From positions 62,001-126,000 of the forward strand of contig NZ_BMTQ01000005.1 in NCBI RefSeq assembly GCF_014649755.1: a stretch of DNA of 64,000 nucleotides. The letters are read 5' to 3'. The notes under the pieces are model-generated. The model did not search any database and had not been told where the DNA came from. It saw only the letters and a program-made list of their open reading frames with translations. Shown piece after piece: positions 44,103-52,449 of this stretch. Position 1 is the stretch's first letter; each line of letters opens with the position of its first letter. The translations under genes and the position numbers were made by a program. The DNA comes from Streptomyces litmocidini. Its GTDB lineage: Bacteria > Actinomycetota > Actinomycetes > Streptomycetales > Streptomycetaceae.

Positions 44103-45340
44103 GCGGCTCCTCCCGCGACGGGGAGGAGCGCGGGGTGGGCGTCGTCGGCGAAGGGACCGACGACCAGGCCCGCGTGGAGCACGAGGAGTCGGCGGGGGTG
44201 GGCGGCGACGGCCTCGGGGACGGAGCCGGCGGCGACGACGACGAGGTCGGCGCGGGCGCCGGGGGCGAGGCCGTGGTCGGTGAGGCCGAGCGCTGCGGCG
44301 GCCTCGTCGGTGACGAGGGAGGCCGCGACGGACAGTTCGGGGTCGGTCATCAGGCCGGTCCTGAGGCCGATGATCGTGGCGCGTTCGAGCATGTCGGCGG
44401 TGCCGTAGGGCCACCAGGTGTCGCGGATGTTGTCGGAGCCCGCGAAGACCCGGACGCCGTGCTCGCGCAGCCGGAGGACGGGCGGGACGGGGCCGCTCGG
44501 GCCGTTGGTCATGATCGCGACCCCGGCGGCGGCGAGGGCGGTGGCGGTGCGGTCGAGTTCGGTGGCGTCGACGTCGCCGAGGGCGTAGGCGTGGCTGACG
44601 GCGACCCGGCCGCCGAGGCCGAGGGCGGCGGTGCGGGCGGCGATGTCCCGCAGCTGGGCGGTGCCGGTCTCGCCGCCGTCGTGGAGGTGCAGGTCGATGC
44701 CCTTGCCGTGGCGTTCGGCGAGGCCGAAGACGGTGTCGAGCTGGCCGGCGGCGTCTCCGTCGAAGCCCACGGGGTCGAGGCCGCCGACGAGGTCGGCGCC
44801 GTCGGCGAGCGCGGCGTCGAGGAGTTCGGCGACGCCGGGCGCGGTGACGACCCCGGACTGCGGGAAGGCGACGAGCTGGATGCCGAGCCGGTCGCGGAAC
44901 TCCTCGCGGACGTCGAGGAGGGCGTGCAGGTGGTCGAGGCCGGTGTCGGGGTCGACGTCGACGTGGGAGCGGACGTGTCCGGTGCCGAGGGAGACCATGC
45001 GGCGGGCGAGGGCGGCGGCCCGTTCGGCGACGGGCACGTCCTCGGTGCGGCGGGAGTCGCGCTCGGCGGCGATCTGCTCCCGCAGCGTGGCGGTGGCCCG
45101 GTGCGGGCGCCAGGGGGCGCCGAGGAGGGTCTTGTCGAGGTGGGCGTGGCCGTCGACGAGGGCGGGCAGCAGCAGCGCGCCGCCGAGGTGGAGCGCGCCG
45201 GGCGGGACGGGGCGGTCCGGGAGGTGCGGTTCGACGGCGCTCACCCGGCCCTCCCGGAGGTGGACGTCGGCGGTGCGGCCGTCGGGGAGGGTGGCCCCGA
45301 GGAGGGCGGTGGGCCGGGGCGGGGCGGAGGCCTCGCGCAT
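44099..45340 (-). CDS. Cytosine-deaminase-like amidohydrolase (second paralogue)
   Basis: 413 residues. VDGHAHLDKTLLGAPWRPH, VRSHVDVDPDTGLDHLHAL, LVAFPQSGVVTAPGVAELL, IDLHLHDGGETG, VSHAYALGD and AGSDNIRDTWWPYG give the complete metal and catalytic set of the CodA-like amidohydrolases (His pair, His near Glu, His, Asp). It is the first gene of an operon with the APC permease. Its promoter TTGCCT-18-TACCTT contains the GntR operator in the spacer, so repression by the divergent GntR is predicted. Confidence 0.88.
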   Translation of the reverse strand: MREASAPPRPTALLGATLPDGRTADVHLREGRVSAVEPHLPDRPVPPGALHLGGALLLPALVDGHAHLDKTLLGAPWRPHRATATLREQIAAERDSRRTEDVPVAERAAALARRMVSLGTGHVRSHVDVDPDTGLDHLHALLDVREEFRDRLGIQLVAFPQSGVVTAPGVAELLDAALADGADLVGGLDPVGFDGDAAGQLDTVFGLAERHGKGIDLHLHDGGETGTAQLRDIAARTAALGLGGRVAVSHAYALGDVDATELDRTATALAAAGVAIMTNGPSGPVPPVLRLREHGVRVFAGSDNIRDTWWPYGTADMLERATIIGLRTGLMTDPELSVAASLVTDEAAAALGLTDHGLAPGARADLVVVAAGSVPEAVAAHPRRLLVLHAGLVVGPFADDAHPALLPVAGGAA

Positions 45341-45417
45341 GGTGTCTCCTTCGCGGAGTGGGTACGGGTCGCAGGGGGCGTGCGCCGCGATGCCCCTGGT
45401 GATCGCGGCGCGGCGCC

Positions 45418-45447
45418 AAGGTAGCTGGTATACCGAATACCAGGCAA
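45418..45447 (-). promoter_or_regulatory. Promoter of amidohydrolase-permease operon with operator in spacer
   Basis: On the minus strand -35 TTGCCT (45442-45447) and -10 TACCTT (45418-45423) are 18 bp apart. The 19-bp dyad CTGGTATACCGAATACCAG (45425-45443; arms CTGGTAT/ATACCAG) fills the spacer, a position where a bound GntR dimer would block RNA polymerase. Confidence 0.7.
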
Positions 45448-45550
45448 CGGTGTGCGGCCCCTCCTTCGGAACCTTCTCCGGCCCGTCTGCGGCCCGTCTG
45501 CGAAGATCGGGGAAGCGCCGTCCCCGCACCTCCCGACTGGAGCCCTCCCC

Positions 45551-46255
45551 ATGACCACCCCCCGCCCCGCCGCCCGCAGCACCGCCATCGGGGACACCCA
45601 TCCGTCCCTGCGGGAGCGGGTGTACGTGGAGCTGCGGGAGCGGATCATCGAGGGCGACTACCCGGCGGGGCTGCGGCTCGTGGAGCGGGAGGTGGCCGAC
45701 GAGCTGCGGGTCTCCCGGGTGCCGGTGCGCGAGGCGATGCAGCGCCTGGAGTCGGAGGGCTTCCTCTCGGTGCAGCCGCGCCGGGGCTCGGTGGTGGCCG
45801 GGTTCGGGCCGCGGGACGCCGAGTACCTCTTCGACGTGCGGGAGAACCTGGAGGGCCTGGCCGCACGGCTCGCCGCCCGGCACGCTCCCCCCGCCGGCCT
45901 GCGGGACCTGGAGCGGCTCCTGGCGCGGGCGCGGAGGGCGGCGGAGTCCGGGCGGCTGCGCGAGGCCGTCTCGCTCAACGCCGACTTCCACCGCAGCGTC
46001 GTCGAACTCTCCGGGAACCCGCTCCTGGTGGACCTGATGGCCCCGCTCGACTCCCGGTTGCGCCGCCTCTTCCGGCTCACCTCGGCGCAGGCGGACGGCG
46101 AGCCGATGTGCGGGGCGCACGAGCGGCTCTACGAGGCGGTCCGCGACCGCGACGAGGACGGCGCGGAGGCCCTGGCCCGCGCCCACGTCGCCGACACCCG
46201 CGCCTCGGCCCGGCGCCTCCTCGCGGCGCTGCCGGACGCCGGGGACCCGGCCTGA
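45551..46255 (+). CDS. GntR family (FCD) transcriptional regulator
   Basis: 234 residues. N-terminal winged helix LRERVYVELRERIIEGDYPA with VADELRVSRVPVREAMQRLESEGFL. The C-terminal FCD domain is all-helical with metal-site-type residues in LNADFHRSVVELSGN. ATG 45551 has GGAG upstream. Divergent from the amidohydrolase-permease operon and flanked by its TGGTATACC operator, it is the likely local repressor and possibly autoregulated. Confidence 0.92.
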   Translation: MTTPRPAARSTAIGDTHPSLRERVYVELRERIIEGDYPAGLRLVEREVADELRVSRVPVREAMQRLESEGFLSVQPRRGSVVAGFGPRDAEYLFDVRENLEGLAARLAARHAPPAGLRDLERLLARARRAAESGRLREAVSLNADFHRSVVELSGNPLLVDLMAPLDSRLRRLFRLTSAQADGEPMCGAHERLYEAVRDRDEDGAEALARAHVADTRASARRLLAALPDAGDPA

Positions 46256-46277
46256 CCGACACCCCCCGGGCGGCGGA

Positions 46278-46427
46278 TCAGGGGGCGGGGTGACGGGCGC
46301 CCAGGGCCCGGATGGGGCGGTGGGCGGCGGCGAGGGTGACCTGCGCGAGGCCGGGTTCGGCGAGGAACCCGGGCGCGGCGGGGTCGCCGTCGACGCCCCA
46401 GGGGCGGAGGAAGGCTCCGGCCCTCAC
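46278..46427 (-). pseudogene. 49-codon gene remnant translationally coupled to kdgD
   Basis: GTG 46427 overlaps the kdgD stop (GTGA). The short frame begins VRAGAFLRPWGVDGDPAAPG and ends ALGARHPAP before TGA, with strongly Streptomyces-like codons throughout. It reads like the N-terminus of a larger protein cut short, not like random sequence. What it came from is not recognised with certainty. It could also be a genuine 49-residue product. Confidence 0.5.
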
Positions 46428-47356
46428 GCCCCGGCCTCCTCCAGGAGGGCCCGGCCGCGCTCGACGAGCAGCATGAGCGCGTCGACGTGCTCGGGCGCGG
46501 GTTCGCTCAGCGGCGGTCGCACCTCGCCCACGTCGGGACCGACCCTGCGCACGGCCGCCTTGACGAGCGAGACGGCGTATCCCCTGCCCTGGTCACGGAG
46601 TTCGACGAGGGGCCGGTAGAAGCCGTCGACGAGCAGGTTCAGGGTGGCGTCGTCGCCGGAGGCGAGGGCGCGGTGGTGGGCGAGGGCGAGGTCGGGGGCG
46701 AAGCAGAAGACGGCGGAGGAGTAGCGGGTGACGCCGATGCCCCGGTAGGCGGCGCCGGTGAGTTCGGCGGTCGGCAGGCCGTTGAAGTAGAGCAGGTCGA
46801 GGCCCTCGGAGCGGACGGCGCTGACGATCCGCTGCATGAGGCCGAGGTCGCCGAGGCCGTCCTTGAGGCCGATGACGCCGTCGGTGCGGGCGAGGGCGAC
46901 GGCGGTGTCGGGGGTGAGGACCGCGTTGTCCCGCTGGTAGACGATGACGTCGAGCGCGGTGGCGTCGGCGAGTTCGGCGTAGTGGCGGAGCAGCCCGGCC
47001 TGGTCGGGGACGACGAGGTAGGGGGGCATGGCGAGGAGCCCGTCGGCGCCGGCCTCCTCGGCGAGCCGCGCGTAGTGGACGGCGAGCGCGGTGCCGTAGC
47101 CGGCGCCGGCGACGACGGGGACGCGTCCGGCGGCCTCCTCGACGGCGGCGGCGACGCAGTCCCGGAACTCCTCGGGGGTGAGGGCGTGGAACTCGCCGGT
47201 GCCGCAGCAGGCGAACACGGCGGCGGCGCCGGCGTCGACTCCGGTGCGGACGTGGGCGCGGAAGGCGGCGAGGTCGACGGAGCCGTCGGACGCGAAGGCG
47301 GTGACGGGGAAGAACAGCGGGCCGTCGAGGCGGGCGGCGAGCGGGGCGGTGGTCAC
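46424..47356 (-). CDS. kdgD: 5-dehydro-4-deoxyglucarate dehydratase
   Basis: Converts 5-keto-4-deoxy-glucarate to 2-oxoglutarate semialdehyde, water and CO2. The 310 residues form a DapA-type TIM barrel: PLFFPVTAFASDGSVDLAAF, VFACCGTGEFHALTPEE (replacing the usual TTGE), the Tyr in VIVYQRDNA, the Schiff-base Lys in DGVIGLKDGLGD and FNGLPTAE. The deviations from DapA match the KDGDH subgroup. GTG start with GGGAGC upstream. It is divergent from udh, the first enzyme of the same pathway, and both have the same promoter design. Confidence 0.88.
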   Translation of the reverse strand: MTTAPLAARLDGPLFFPVTAFASDGSVDLAAFRAHVRTGVDAGAAAVFACCGTGEFHALTPEEFRDCVAAAVEEAAGRVPVVAGAGYGTALAVHYARLAEEAGADGLLAMPPYLVVPDQAGLLRHYAELADATALDVIVYQRDNAVLTPDTAVALARTDGVIGLKDGLGDLGLMQRIVSAVRSEGLDLLYFNGLPTAELTGAAYRGIGVTRYSSAVFCFAPDLALAHHRALASGDDATLNLLVDGFYRPLVELRDQGRGYAVSLVKAAVRRVGPDVGEVRPPLSEPAPEHVDALMLLVERGRALLEEAGA

Positions 47357-47408
47357 GGGCGCTCCCAGGGAAGTCCGTCGTGCACAGTCATGACTTTCGT
47401 CCCTATGC

Positions 47409-47575
47409 GTGAACACTGACCCGACGCACGCTAGAACAGCGCCGATCGGCCGGTCAAGGCGATCGCGCGGCCCCGTCAAGGATCTTGACGCTCCGTCGGG
47501 CAGCTCCCTAGCGTGTCCACGGTTGTGAACGCCGCTCATGTGAACGCCGTACGTGAATGCCGTGCGTGAACGCCG
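47409..47575. promoter_or_regulatory. Back-to-back kdgD/udh promoters with GTGAAC repeats
   Basis: Minus strand: TTGACC (47452-47457), 18-bp spacer, TAGCGT (47428-47433) towards kdgD. Plus strand: TTGACG (47485-47490), 18-bp spacer, TAGCGT (47509-47514) towards udh. The palindrome CGTCAAG-GAT-CTTGACG (47474-47490) overlaps the udh -35. After the udh promoter GTGAACGCCG occurs at 47525, 47540, 47553 (one mismatch) and 47566; GTGAAC also occurs at 47409 on the kdgD side. Confidence 0.7.
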
Positions 47576-47597
47576 CTCGACGGAGGAGACCCGCTCC

Positions 47598-48407
47598 ATG
47601 ACCGCACCCCGCACCGTCCTGCTCACCGGCGCCGCCGGGGGCGTCGGCACGCTGATGCGGGAGCTGCTGCCCCCGTACGGCTACGAGCTCCGCCTCCTGG
47701 ACGCCGTCCCCGTGCCGGAGGCCCCGGAGGCGATCGTCGCCGACCTCGCGGACCGCGCGGCGCTGCGCGAGGCGGTCCGGGGCGTCGACGCGATCGTGCA
47801 CCTGGCGGGCATCTCCGTGGAGGCCGACTTCGAGAAGATCATGGCCGCCAACATCGCCGGCACCCACCACCTCTACGAGGCCGCCCGCGAGGAGGGGGTC
47901 CGGCGCGTGGTCTTCGCCTCCAGCAACCACGCGGTCGGCTTCGCCCGGCGCCCGCGCGAGGGCGAACCGCCGCTCCCGGTCGACGTCCCGCACCGGCCCG
48001 ACACCTTCTACGGCCTCTCCAAGTGCTTCGGCGAGGACCTGGCCCAGCTCTACTGGGACCTGTACGGCGTCGAGACCGTCTCCCTGCGCATCGGCTCCTG
48101 CTTCCCGGAGCCCACCTCGGTACGGATGCTCTCGATCTGGCTCAGCCCCGCCGACTGCGCCCGTCTCCTGCACGCGGCGCTCACCGCGGGGGAGGTGGCC
48201 CACACGGTCGCGTACGGCTCGTCCGCCAACACGCGCGCGTGGTGGGACCTCTCCTCGGCCCGGACGCTCGGCTACGCGCCGGAGGACGACTCGGAGGTCT
48301 ACGCGGAGAAGGTCATCGCCGAGCAGGGCCTCCCGGCCGAGGGCAGCGCCGACGACCTCTACGTGGGCGGCCGCTTCTGCACGGACCCGCCCCGCCGGCC
48401 GCACTGA
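47598..48407 (+). CDS. udh: Uronate dehydrogenase
   Basis: NAD-dependent oxidation of glucuronate or galacturonate to the aldarolactone, the entry to oxidative uronate catabolism. The 269 residues have the extended-SDR Rossmann motif LLTGAAGGVGTLMRELL, the Udh signature FASSNHAVGFARR, YGLSKCFGEDLA with catalytic Tyr and Lys, and RIGSCFPEPTSVRMLSIWLS, strongly like bacterial Udh enzymes. ATG 47598 with GGAGGAG upstream; short upstream in-frame codons lie in the repeat-containing leader. With kdgD and the aldehyde dehydrogenase at 25768 most of the route to 2-oxoglutarate is present; an aldarate dehydratase was not seen. Confidence 0.9.
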   Translation: MTAPRTVLLTGAAGGVGTLMRELLPPYGYELRLLDAVPVPEAPEAIVADLADRAALREAVRGVDAIVHLAGISVEADFEKIMAANIAGTHHLYEAAREEGVRRVVFASSNHAVGFARRPREGEPPLPVDVPHRPDTFYGLSKCFGEDLAQLYWDLYGVETVSLRIGSCFPEPTSVRMLSIWLSPADCARLLHAALTAGEVAHTVAYGSSANTRAWWDLSSARTLGYAPEDDSEVYAEKVIAEQGLPAEGSADDLYVGGRFCTDPPRRPH

Positions 48408-48698
48408 CCGGGCGCGCGGGGCCCCGCCTCACCGGCCGGGGCGCACGGGCCCGTACGCGCCGCGCCGCCCGGGGGCGGCGCAGGTCCCGGGACGCAGCGC
48501 CCGGGGGCCACACGGGACCCGGCCGGACTGATACGGGGGAGACCGGCCGGGGCCCGGGCGTCGGTGCGCCGACGCACCTGACCAGCTCACCGTAGGTCCG
48601 GACGAAGATCATCGCGAGCCGCGGAACGCGACCCCTGTCCGGATTGCGCGGCAGGTCGGCGCACCGGAAGCACGCGCGCGGGGACACGCCCCTTCCGC
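48408..48698. other. Gene-free spacer between udh and AraC gene
   Basis: 291 GC-rich bases between convergent genes with short dyads (for example GCGCGGGGCCCCGC) that may end transcription. No frame with convincing codon bias was found. Confidence 0.4.
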
Positions 48699-49703
48699 TC
48701 AGCGGCCCGCGCGGAGCGTCCGGGACGGCGTCTCGCCGAACCTCTCCCGGTAGCGGGCCGCGAACCGGCCCTGATGGGTGAAGCCCCAGCGCCAGGCCAC
48801 CTCGCTCACGCTCACCTCGTCCGGCGCGGCCGTCCGCAGCTCCTCGCGGACCCGGTCGAGCCGGACCTCCCGCACGTACGCCATCGGCGACATCCCCACG
48901 TACTCCCGGAAGGACTCCTGCAGGCGCCGCACGCTGACGCGGCCCAGGGCGGCGAGTTCGGTGGTCGTGAACGGATGCTCGGGGCGCTCCCGCACCGCGT
49001 CCATGGCCCGTTTGACCGGGGCCGGCCGCAGCGCCTCCGCCGGACGGGCGAGCGCCTCCCGCCACGGGTGCTCGGCGGCCAGCAGCAGGCCGTTCAGCAG
49101 CGCCTCCTGCAGGGGCCTGGCGACCAGCTCGTGCGTGGCGAGCCCCTCCCCGGCGAGCGCCTCGGCGGCGACCTGGCGGGCGAAGCGCACCCAGCTCAGA
49201 CCGGGGCCGCGGGTGATGTCCAGGCGGGGCGCGAAGACGAGCGGGCCGCGCGGCGGCCGGCCCGTCAGCTGTTCGAGGCGGTCGCGCAGTTCGGCCGCGC
49301 CGATCTTCACGGACAGGGTCCGGCAGTCCCCGCTCCAGCGGTCGAGGAAGGTGTCCCCGGCCGGGTCGAGGAGCAGCGCCTCGGCGGGCGTGGCCACGAT
49401 CCGGGAGCCGCCGCCCTGGCGCATCTCCATCGACCCGCTCAGCGGCGCGTTGAGGTGGTACGCGCCGAGTTCGCCGAAGCTCATCCGCACGTCGGCGCCG
49501 CAGCTGAGGTCGCCGATGACCAGCGGACCGAGCGACACGGTGTCGAAGCGGGCCGCGAAGGGGCGCCGCTCCCCGTCGACGACGGCCATGCGGTTCGCGT
49601 AGTAGCGCGCGTCGAGCTCCTCACGCGCCTCGTCCACGTCCTCCGTCCGGAACGAGCTCCCGCCCGCCACCCCCGCGCCGCCCGCGGCCCCCACAGCTCC
49701 CAT
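48699..49703 (-). CDS. AraC family transcriptional regulator
   Basis: 334 residues. The N-terminal half resembles the AraC-binding-like domain of the NdR/OruR group (FDTVSLGPLVIGDLSCGADV, AYHLNAPLSGSMEM). The C-terminal HTH pair is TTTELAALGRVSVRRLQESF and SEVAWRWGFTHQGRFAARYRER. The ATG is preceded by a -10-like TATTCT eight bases away and no ribosome-binding site, so a leaderless transcript is likely. It is divergent from a small conserved gene whose start region overlaps this promoter. Confidence 0.88.
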   Translation of the reverse strand: MGAVGAAGGAGVAGGSSFRTEDVDEAREELDARYYANRMAVVDGERRPFAARFDTVSLGPLVIGDLSCGADVRMSFGELGAYHLNAPLSGSMEMRQGGGSRIVATPAEALLLDPAGDTFLDRWSGDCRTLSVKIGAAELRDRLEQLTGRPPRGPLVFAPRLDITRGPGLSWVRFARQVAAEALAGEGLATHELVARPLQEALLNGLLLAAEHPWREALARPAEALRPAPVKRAMDAVRERPEHPFTTTELAALGRVSVRRLQESFREYVGMSPMAYVREVRLDRVREELRTAAPDEVSVSEVAWRWGFTHQGRFAARYRERFGETPSRTLRAGR

Positions 49704-49758
49704 GGACCGAAAGAATATTCATATGACGGATCTGACCGGGAACGGCAGGATGCCCGGC

Positions 49759-49998
49759 ATGCCACGACCCCATGGATTCGCCTACGAACGCCGCCGCGAC
49801 GGCTCCGTCGTCCTCACCCACCGGGGACGCGCCGCGGGCGTGCTGCGCGGCGGGCGCGCCGGGAAGTTCCTCGCGGAGGTGGAGGCGGGCGACGCCCAGC
49901 TGGTGATGGCCCGCTGGACGGGCTCGTACCGCTTCGGCAACGAACGGCAGGCCAGGAGCCACCCGCGTCACCAGGGCGGCCGAACCGGTGGACGGTAA
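49759..49998 (+). CDS. Small conserved Arg-rich protein, unknown function
   Basis: 79 residues from ATG 49759 (AGGA eight bases before); ATG at 49750, 49723 and 49702 are upstream alternatives. MPRPHGFAYERRRDGSVVLT, then HRGRAAGVLRGGRAGKFL and VMARWTGSYRFGNERQARSH look like a conserved basic actinomycete protein, but no domain is recognised. It lies between a divergent AraC gene and a TerD gene on the same strand. Confidence 0.6.
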   Translation: MPRPHGFAYERRRDGSVVLTHRGRAAGVLRGGRAGKFLAEVEAGDAQLVMARWTGSYRFGNERQARSHPRHQGGRTGGR

Positions 49999-50034
49999 GG
50001 GAACGGCAAAGGGGGCCGGATCGTTACCCCTGGC

Positions 50035-51285
50035 ATGACCGCTATGACCCCTGGCTCGAACATCCCTCTCACCGCCGCGCGCGTGGCGGTGGACGTGGCC
50101 GCTCCCGTGCGGCTCGACGTCTCGGGCCTGCTGCTCGGCGCCGACGGCAAGGTGCGCTCGGACGACGACTTCATCTTCTACAACCAGCCGGCCGGGCCCG
50201 GCGTCACCTACCGCTCCGGCGGCGGGGCCGCGCCCGACGCGATCCTGGTGGACACCGGCGCCCTCCCCGCCGGGATCGAGAGGATCGTCGTCACGGCGAG
50301 TCCGGACGCCGCGGGCCAGACCTTCCAGGGCATCGAGCCGACGGCCACCCTCCGCAACGCGGACGACGGCTCCGTGATCGCCACGTTCACGCCGCCGCAG
50401 CTGGCCACGGAGACGGCACTGGTGGTCGTCGAGATCTATCTGCGCAACGGCGCCTGGAAGGCCCGCGCGGTGGGCCAGGGGTACGCGAACGGGCTGGCCG
50501 GCATCGCGACCGACTTCGGCGTCTCGGTGGACGACGAGCCCGCCGCCGCCCCGGCCTCGGCCCCCGCGCCCGTCACCCCCGCCGCCCCGGCCCCCGTGGC
50601 CCCGCCGGTGCCGTCCGCGCCGCCCGCCGCGCCGGTGGACCCGCGCGTCGCGGCCCCGGTCCCGCCCGCTCCGACCGCTCCCCCGGCCGCCGCCTCCGCC
50701 CCCACCGGCAAGATCAACCTCGACAAGGGCCGGGTCAGCCTCCAGAAGAACCAGACGGTGTCCCTGGTCAAGGGCGGCCGCCCGCTGCTCTCCCAGGTCA
50801 GGATGGGCCTCGGCTGGGAGCCCGCCTACCGGGGCAAGGACATCGACCTGGACGCCTCCGTCATCGCGTACGGCCCTCAGCGCAACCACCTGGACAGCTG
50901 CTACTTCGGCAAGCTGTCCATCCTGAACGGCTCGGTCAAGCACTCCGGCGACAACCTCACCGGCGAGGGCGCGGGCGACGACGAGGTCATCACCGTCGAC
51001 CTCGGCCGTCTCCCGGCCGACGCCACCGGCCTGGTCTTCACGGTCAACTCCTTCTCGGGGCAGAAGTTCACCGAGGTCGCCAAGGCCTACTGCCGGCTCA
51101 TCGACGGGACGACCGGCGAGGAGCTGGTCCGCTTCGACCTGACCACCGCCGAGCCGCAGACCGGCGTGATGATGGCCAAGCTGATCAAGCAGTTCTCCGG
51201 CGAGTGGGAGATGACGGCGATGGGCGAGTTCGTGAAGTCGCGGACCGTCCGGGGCATGGTGAAGCCGGCCGCACAGGCGCTCTGA
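50035..51285 (+). CDS. TerD family protein with two TerD domains
   Basis: 416 residues. A first TerD-like domain (VRLDVSGLLLGADGKVRSDD, DDFIFYNQPAGPGVTY, about residues 10-170) is joined by an Ala/Pro-rich linker (about 172-222) to a second TerD domain (LDKGRVSLQKNQTVSLVKGG, MGLGWEPAYRGKDIDLDAS, LDSCYFGKLSILNGSVKHSG). Asp-rich loops of this fold bind Ca2+ in characterised members, and the family is linked to tellurite, stress or envelope phenotypes. No ribosome-binding site is evident before ATG 50035; ATG 50044 is an alternative. A hairpin terminator follows. Confidence 0.9.
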   Translation: MTAMTPGSNIPLTAARVAVDVAAPVRLDVSGLLLGADGKVRSDDDFIFYNQPAGPGVTYRSGGGAAPDAILVDTGALPAGIERIVVTASPDAAGQTFQGIEPTATLRNADDGSVIATFTPPQLATETALVVVEIYLRNGAWKARAVGQGYANGLAGIATDFGVSVDDEPAAAPASAPAPVTPAAPAPVAPPVPSAPPAAPVDPRVAAPVPPAPTAPPAAASAPTGKINLDKGRVSLQKNQTVSLVKGGRPLLSQVRMGLGWEPAYRGKDIDLDASVIAYGPQRNHLDSCYFGKLSILNGSVKHSGDNLTGEGAGDDEVITVDLGRLPADATGLVFTVNSFSGQKFTEVAKAYCRLIDGTTGEELVRFDLTTAEPQTGVMMAKLIKQFSGEWEMTAMGEFVKSRTVRGMVKPAAQAL

Positions 51286-51293
51286 GCGGCCGG

Positions 51294-51311
51294 GACGCCC
51301 CTGGGGGCGTC
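51294..51311. terminator. Hairpin after TerD gene
   Basis: GACGCCCC (51294-51301), two bases, then GGGGCGTC (51304-51311), 8 bases after the TerD stop. Confidence 0.6.
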
Positions 51312-51379
51312 GTGTCGATCAGTCCGGGCGCGCGACGCCCGGCACCGCTCCCCGGCCCGGCCTGATCGGCAGGGCACCC

Positions 51380-52396
51380 CTAGAACAGCGCGCTGTAGGC
51401 GTTGAGGGCGGGCTGGCCGCCGAGGTGGGCGTAGAGCACGGTCGAGTCCCGGCCGATCTCTCCCCGGTCCACCAGGTCGACCAGCCCCGCCATCGACTTC
51501 CCCTCGTAGACGGGGTCGGTGACCATGCCCTCGGTGCGGGCGGCGAGCCGCATCGCGTCGAGGGTGGTCTCGTCCGGGACGCCGTACACCCCGGCGTGGT
51601 AGCGCTCGTCCAGCTCGACGTCGGCCGCCGTCACCTCGCGCTCGACGCCGATGAGGGCGGCGGTGTCCCGGGCGATCCGGGTGATCTGCTCGTGCGTCGG
51701 GACGGGCTCGGCGGAGGCGTCGATCCCGATGATCCGCCGGGCCGGGCCGCCCTCCTCGGCGAGCGCGGCGAAGCCCGCGACCATGCCGGCCTGGGTGGAG
51801 CCGGTCACCGAGCAGACGACGACCGTGTCGAAGAAGACGCCGAGCTCGCGCTCCTGCTCGGCCACCTCGTAGGCCCAGTTCGCGAAGCCGAGACCGCCGA
51901 GGCGGTGGTCGGAGGCGCCCGCCGGGATCGCGTACGGCTTTCCGCCGCCCTCCTCGACCTCGCGCAGGGCCTGCTCCCAGCTCTCCTTGAAGCCGATGCC
52001 GAAGCCGGCCCTCACCAGGCGCACGTCCGCGCCCGCGAGGCGGCTGATCAGGATGTTCCCGACCTTGTCGTAGACGGAGTCGGGCCAGTCGACCCAGCTC
52101 TCCTGGACGAGGACGCACTTGAGGCCGGCGCGGGCGGCGACGGCGGCGACCTGGCGGGTGTGGTTGGACTGGACGCCGCCGATGGAGACGAGGGTGTCGC
52201 AGCCCTGGGCGAGCGCGTCGGCGACCAGGTACTCCAGCTTGCGGGTCTTGTTCCCGCCGTACGCCACGCCGGAGTTGCAGTCCTCGCGCTTGGCCCAGAG
52301 GGCGGCGCCGCCGAGGTGGTGCGTCAGCCGTTCGAGGGGGTGGACCGGAGAGGGCCCGAAGAGGAGCGGGTAGCGGTCGAAGTCGTTGATGGGCAA
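51380..52396 (-). CDS. acdS: 1-aminocyclopropane-1-carboxylate deaminase
   Basis: PLP enzyme opening ACC, the plant ethylene precursor, to 2-oxobutyrate and ammonia. The 338 residues equal the family length. [39 protein letters not shown] (PLP Lys), [39 protein letters not shown] and [14 protein letters not shown] follow the characterised enzyme closely, including the Glu and Leu positions that separate true ACC deaminases from D-cysteine desulfhydrases. The start is TTG 52396, with GGGAG six bases before. The upstream GntR gene on the same strand, 53 bp away, suggests an operon. Presence hints at plant association. Confidence 0.92.
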   Translation of the reverse strand: MPINDFDRYPLLFGPSPVHPLERLTHHLGGAALWAKREDCNSGVAYGGNKTRKLEYLVADALAQGCDTLVSIGGVQSNHTRQVAAVAARAGLKCVLVQESWVDWPDSVYDKVGNILISRLAGADVRLVRAGFGIGFKESWEQALREVEEGGGKPYAIPAGASDHRLGGLGFANWAYEVAEQERELGVFFDTVVVCSVTGSTQAGMVAGFAALAEEGGPARRIIGIDASAEPVPTHEQITRIARDTAALIGVEREVTAADVELDERYHAGVYGVPDETTLDAMRLAARTEGMVTDPVYEGKSMAGLVDLVDRGEIGRDSTVLYAHLGGQPALNAYSALF

Positions 52397-52449
52397 GGCG
52401 GCTCCCGGTGAATGCGACGACGGTCGGCGGTCCTGGACGCGCTGTGGCC

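Noticed and set aside
46424..47356. kdgD as a second dapA
   Set aside because: CCGTGEF replaces the DapA TTGE motif, and the gene is paired with udh, not with lysine genes.
47598..47890. udh as a generic NAD-dependent epimerase
   Set aside because: The FASSNHAVGF and RIGSCFPEP motifs and the kdgD partner favour uronate dehydrogenase.
48313..48612. Minus-strand frame starting MIFVRTYGELVRCVGAP
   Set aside because: The first residues look protein-like, but the rest is Arg/Pro low complexity and overlaps the end of udh.
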